From Balneolaceae bacterium (GTDB lineage Bacteria > Bacteroidota > Rhodothermia > Balneolales > Balneolaceae): a stretch of DNA of 7,922 bases. Below the pieces are notes generated by a model. That model did not search any database and was not told where the DNA came from. It saw only the letters and a list, made by a program, of their open reading frames with translations. Position numbers and translations under genes: made by a program. Shown here piece after piece: positions 5,514 through 7,922 of this stretch. The stretch's first letter is position 1. Every line of letters begins with the position of its first letter. Where the stretch lies: NCBI GenBank assembly GCA_007129085.1, contig SKWF01000284.1:1-7922 (forward strand), read 5' to 3'.

Positions 5514-7922
5514 TTACATATTCCGCCGATACTGCCCGCCAACTTCGTATAGCGCTGTGGAAATTTGACCAAGAGATGCATACTTCACGGTTTCCATCAG
5601 CTCTTCAAACAGATTTCCATCATTTCGGGCAACTTTCTTCAACCTTTGTAAAGCATTTTCAGCTTGTTCTTGATGTATGTTTTGAAACTGCTCAAGGTTG
5701 TCTATCTGCTGCTTTTTCTCTTTTTCAGTAGATCGAATTAAATCTACTTTCTTCTCATCTTCCGAACTCTTTTTATCATTCAAGAATGTGTTCACTCCTA
5801 TAATGGGAAGCTCACCTGAGTGTTTTTGAGACTCGTAATAGAGACTCTCCTCTTGAATTTTTCCACGCTGATACATGCTCTCCATCGCACCAAGAACACC
5901 ACCGCGATCTGTAATACGGTCAAATTCAGCAAGAATAGCCTCTTCAACAAGATCGGTCATATCTTCAATGATATATGAACCTTGAAGCGGATTTTCATTC
6001 TTAGTCATCCCCATCTCTTTGTTGATAATAAGCTGAATGGCTAGTGCACGGCGCACAGACTCCTCTGTCGGCGTAGTTATAGCTTCATCAAAGGCATTGG
6101 TATGCAGAGAATTACAGTTGTCGTATACCGCCATTAACGCCTGCAGTGTTGTCCGGATATCATTAAACTGAATCTCCTGGGCGTGCAGCGATCGGCCACT
6201 GGTTTGAATATGGTATTTCAGCTTTTGTGACCGCTCATTTGCAGCGTATTTCTCTTTCATTGCAATCGCCCAAATACGGCGAGCAACCCGCCCGATCACG
6301 GCATATTCCGGATCAAGCCCGTTGCTGAAAAAGAATGAGAGATTGTGGGCAAAATCGTCAATATCCAATCCTCTGGAGAGATAATACTCTACGTAGGTGA
6401 ACCCATTGGCAAGCGTAAATGCGGCTTGTGTAATCGGATTTGCCCCAGCCTCGGCAATATGATAACCGGAGATCGATACGGAGTAATAATTCCTCACCCC
6501 TTTCTCGGTAAAGTAACTCTGCACATCCCCCATCATCTTCAACGCAAATTCAGTTGAAAATATACAGGTGTTTTGCGCCTGATCTTCTTTAAGGATATCA
6601 GCCTGAACCGTTCCACGAACTACCTTTAGCGCATTTGCTTTTATCGATTCGTATGTCTTCTTGTCCACAAGCTGATCTCCGCTGATTCCAAGCGTGCCCA
6701 ATCCAAATCCATCACTTCCATTGGGGAGATCTTCTCCATAGTTGGGCTGAGAGAGTTTCTTTTTCTCAAATATCGATTCAATCTTCTTCTTTGCTTCCTC
6801 CCATTTCCCTTCGTTTTTAAGATGCCGCTCGATTTCCTGATCAATGACCGTATTCATAAACATCGCCAGAATCATCGGTGCGGGACCGTTGATGGTCATC
6901 GATACGGATGTTGTGGGAGCCGTAAGTTCAAAACCGGAATAGAGTTTCTTCATATCATCAAGTGTACAGATACTTACTCCGGAGTTACCGATTTTTCCGT
7001 AAATATCGGGGCGATAATCAGGATCTTCGCCGTAAAGAGTTACGGAATCAAACGCTGTGGAGAGTCTTGCAGCAGGCATTCCCTCACTCACATAATGGAA
7101 TCGTTTATTGGTACGCTCCGGCGTTCCCTCCCCTGCAAACATTCGGGTGGGATCCTCACCTTCTCGCTTAAATGGAAATACACCAGCGGTAAAAGGGAAA
7201 TAACCGGGTAGATTTTCTTTGAGTGCAAAGCGAAGCCTGTCCCCTTTATTTTCTGTTTTAGGCAGCGAGATGCGCGGCACTTTTGTACCACTTAGTGATT
7301 CTCGATAGAGTTTGTTTTTAAATGTCTTGTCACGAACCTGTACGTCAAAAGTTTCCTGCTGATATTTCTCGTACAGCTCATCCCAACCATCAAGAATTCC
7401 TTTTGGAAGCGGATCAAGCCGTTCCAGCCAGTGATCCTGCATTTTTTGAAGATTCTCTTCAATAACCGGTTTCTCATCCGGGTTCCAGTTCTGCACCTGC
7501 GAGATGGTTCCTTCCACCTGGTCAAGTTTAGAGGCGATCTCAACCTGCTCTTTGGTCCATTGGTGATAACTCTCAATCGTTTCTGAAATCTCCGACAAAT
7601 ACCGTTGTCGACGGCCCGGTATTATCGCCTGGGTATGAAGATCTTCTGCAGGCTCAGAATTTGTATATAATTTCGTTTCCCAATTTGTGTTGTAATTCTC
7701 ATTAACCTTATCAACAACTGCTTTAAAGAGGCGGTGGACTCCCTCATCATTAAACTGAGCCGCAATTGTTGGATACACCGGCATGTTTTTCGGGTTGATA
7801 TGCCAATCACCCCGGTTCCGCTGCATCTGCTTGCGAATATCTCTCAACGCATCAAGCGAACCCTTTTTCTCAAACTTGTTCAATACCACAAAATCGGCCA
7901 GGTCCAGCATATTAATTTTTTC
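5514..7922 (-). CDS. icmF: Fused isobutyryl-CoA mutase IcmF, 3' part (GTPase end, linker and mutase domain)
   Basis: IcmF interconverts isobutyryl-CoA and n-butyryl-CoA with adenosylcobalamin, fusing a B12-binding domain, a MeaI/MeaB-like GTPase chaperone and the mutase domain. The frame is open through the window edge (the ATG at 7910 is internal, preceded by EKIN), giving 802 residues of a protein normally near 1,100. The cobalamin-binding domain (DxHxxG) and the P-loop lie outside. Numbering from the Met at base 7910: the GTPase base-recognition motif is NKFEKKG (11-17), followed by DALRDIRKQMQRN and a linker to about 225. The mutase domain follows: RMFAGEGTPERTN (256-268), GKIGNSGVSICTLDDM (305-320), GTVQADILKEDQAQNTCIFS (433-452), SISGYHIAEAGANPITQ (479-495, His484), FFFSNGLDPEYAVIGRVARR (526-545), KYHIQTSGRSLHAQEI (565-580), and the usual C-terminus GGQYRRNM. 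Phe258 and Gln446 occupy the positions held by Tyr and Arg in methylmalonyl-CoA mutase, indicating an isobutyryl-type substrate pocket. No frameshift is seen. It converges on the plus-strand genes. Confidence 0.96.
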   Translation of the reverse strand, partial: EKINMLDLADFVVLNKFEKKGSLDALRDIRKQMQRNRGDWHINPKNMPVYPTIAAQFNDEGVHRLFKAVVDKVNENYNTNWETKLYTNSEPAEDLHTQAIIPGRRQRYLSEISETIESYHQWTKEQVEIASKLDQVEGTISQVQNWNPDEKPVIEENLQKMQDHWLERLDPLPKGILDGWDELYEKYQQETFDVQVRDKTFKNKLYRESLSGTKVPRISLPKTENKGDRLRFALKENLPGYFPFTAGVFPFKREGEDPTRMFAGEGTPERTNKRFHYVSEGMPAARLSTAFDSVTLYGEDPDYRPDIYGKIGNSGVSICTLDDMKKLYSGFELTAPTTSVSMTINGPAPMILAMFMNTVIDQEIERHLKNEGKWEEAKKKIESIFEKKKLSQPNYGEDLPNGSDGFGLGTLGISGDQLVDKKTYESIKANALKVVRGTVQADILKEDQAQNTCIFSTEFALKMMGDVQSYFTEKGVRNYYSVSISGYHIAEAGANPITQAAFTLANGFTYVEYYLSRGLDIDDFAHNLSFFFSNGLDPEYAVIGRVARRIWAIAMKEKYAANERSQKLKYHIQTSGRSLHAQEIQFNDIRTTLQALMAVYDNCNSLHTNAFDEAITTPTEESVRRALAIQLIINKEMGMTKNENPLQGSYIIEDMTDLVEEAILAEFDRITDRGGVLGAMESMYQRGKIQEESLYYESQKHSGELPIIGVNTFLNDKKSSEDEKKVDLIRSTEKEKKQQIDNLEQFQNIHQEQAENALQRLKKVARNDGNLFEELMETVKYASLGQISTALYEVGGQYRRNM

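Noticed and set aside
5354..5581. 75-aa minus-strand frame spanning the icmF 3' end and the intergenic element
   Set aside because: It overlaps icmF in another frame and its sequence just reads through the inverted repeats; no start signal or family resemblance.
6822..7211. 129-aa plus-strand open frame inside icmF
   Set aside because: Antisense to the conserved mutase domain, with no recognisable motifs or start signals.
1..7922. CRISPR arrays, tRNA or rRNA genes, transposases, toxin-antitoxin pairs
   Set aside because: No regularly spaced direct repeats, no cloverleaf-like segments and no proteins of these classes were seen on either strand.

Overview
The window reads as a chromosomal housekeeping stretch of a Gram-negative bacterium in the Bacteroidota/Balneolota/Rhodothermota neighbourhood. 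The assignment is inferred from four things: an AT-leaning composition, poor Shine-Dalgarno sequences at most starts, the pheT - coiled-coil - zapA gene order, and an isobutyryl-CoA mutase (IcmF) of the long-insert type I associate with Bacteroidetes. I cannot name genus or species. No phage, transposase, CRISPR array, rRNA or tRNA is visible.

Plus strand, 1-5312: seven genes run in one direction and end at a strong intrinsic terminator. They are the 3' two-thirds of pheT (phenylalanyl-tRNA synthetase beta chain), an unnamed 82-aa coiled-coil protein, zapA (FtsZ-ring factor), a hemolysin III/PAQR-type seven-helix membrane protein, a YmdB-type metallophosphoesterase, a LolD-type ABC ATPase and a membrane-anchored TPR protein. 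pheT, the coiled-coil gene and zapA are packed with gaps of 10 and 1 nt. ymdB and lolD overlap by 4 nt (ATGA). The other gaps are 58, 97 and 82 nt and could hold internal promoters. The 82-nt gap before the TPR gene holds a clean palindrome, TGTGA-N6-TCACA, matching the CRP/FNR-family operator pattern.

Minus strand, 5514-7922: the 3' part of icmF, a fused B12-dependent acyl-CoA mutase, converges on the plus-strand genes. The visible part covers the end of the G-protein chaperone domain, the linker and the whole mutase domain. Active-site residues are of isobutyryl-CoA mutase type. The cobalamin-binding domain lies outside the window.

Between the convergent genes, after the terminator, lies about 200 nt of non-coding DNA. 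It contains a 148-bp segment bounded by 11-bp inverted repeats with one mismatch and full of internal complementary stretches. This is the least explained part of the window: either a REP/MITE-like repeat or a structured 3' UTR of icmF.

The genes are mostly core functions (translation, cell division, RNA or nucleotide phosphodiester metabolism, lipoprotein sorting, envelope protein handling, branched acyl-CoA metabolism). I see no convincing new defence or mobile system. The points most worth a second look are the 148-bp element, the CRP-like site, the coiled-coil partner of ZapA, and the hemolysin III gene standing between zapA and ymdB.
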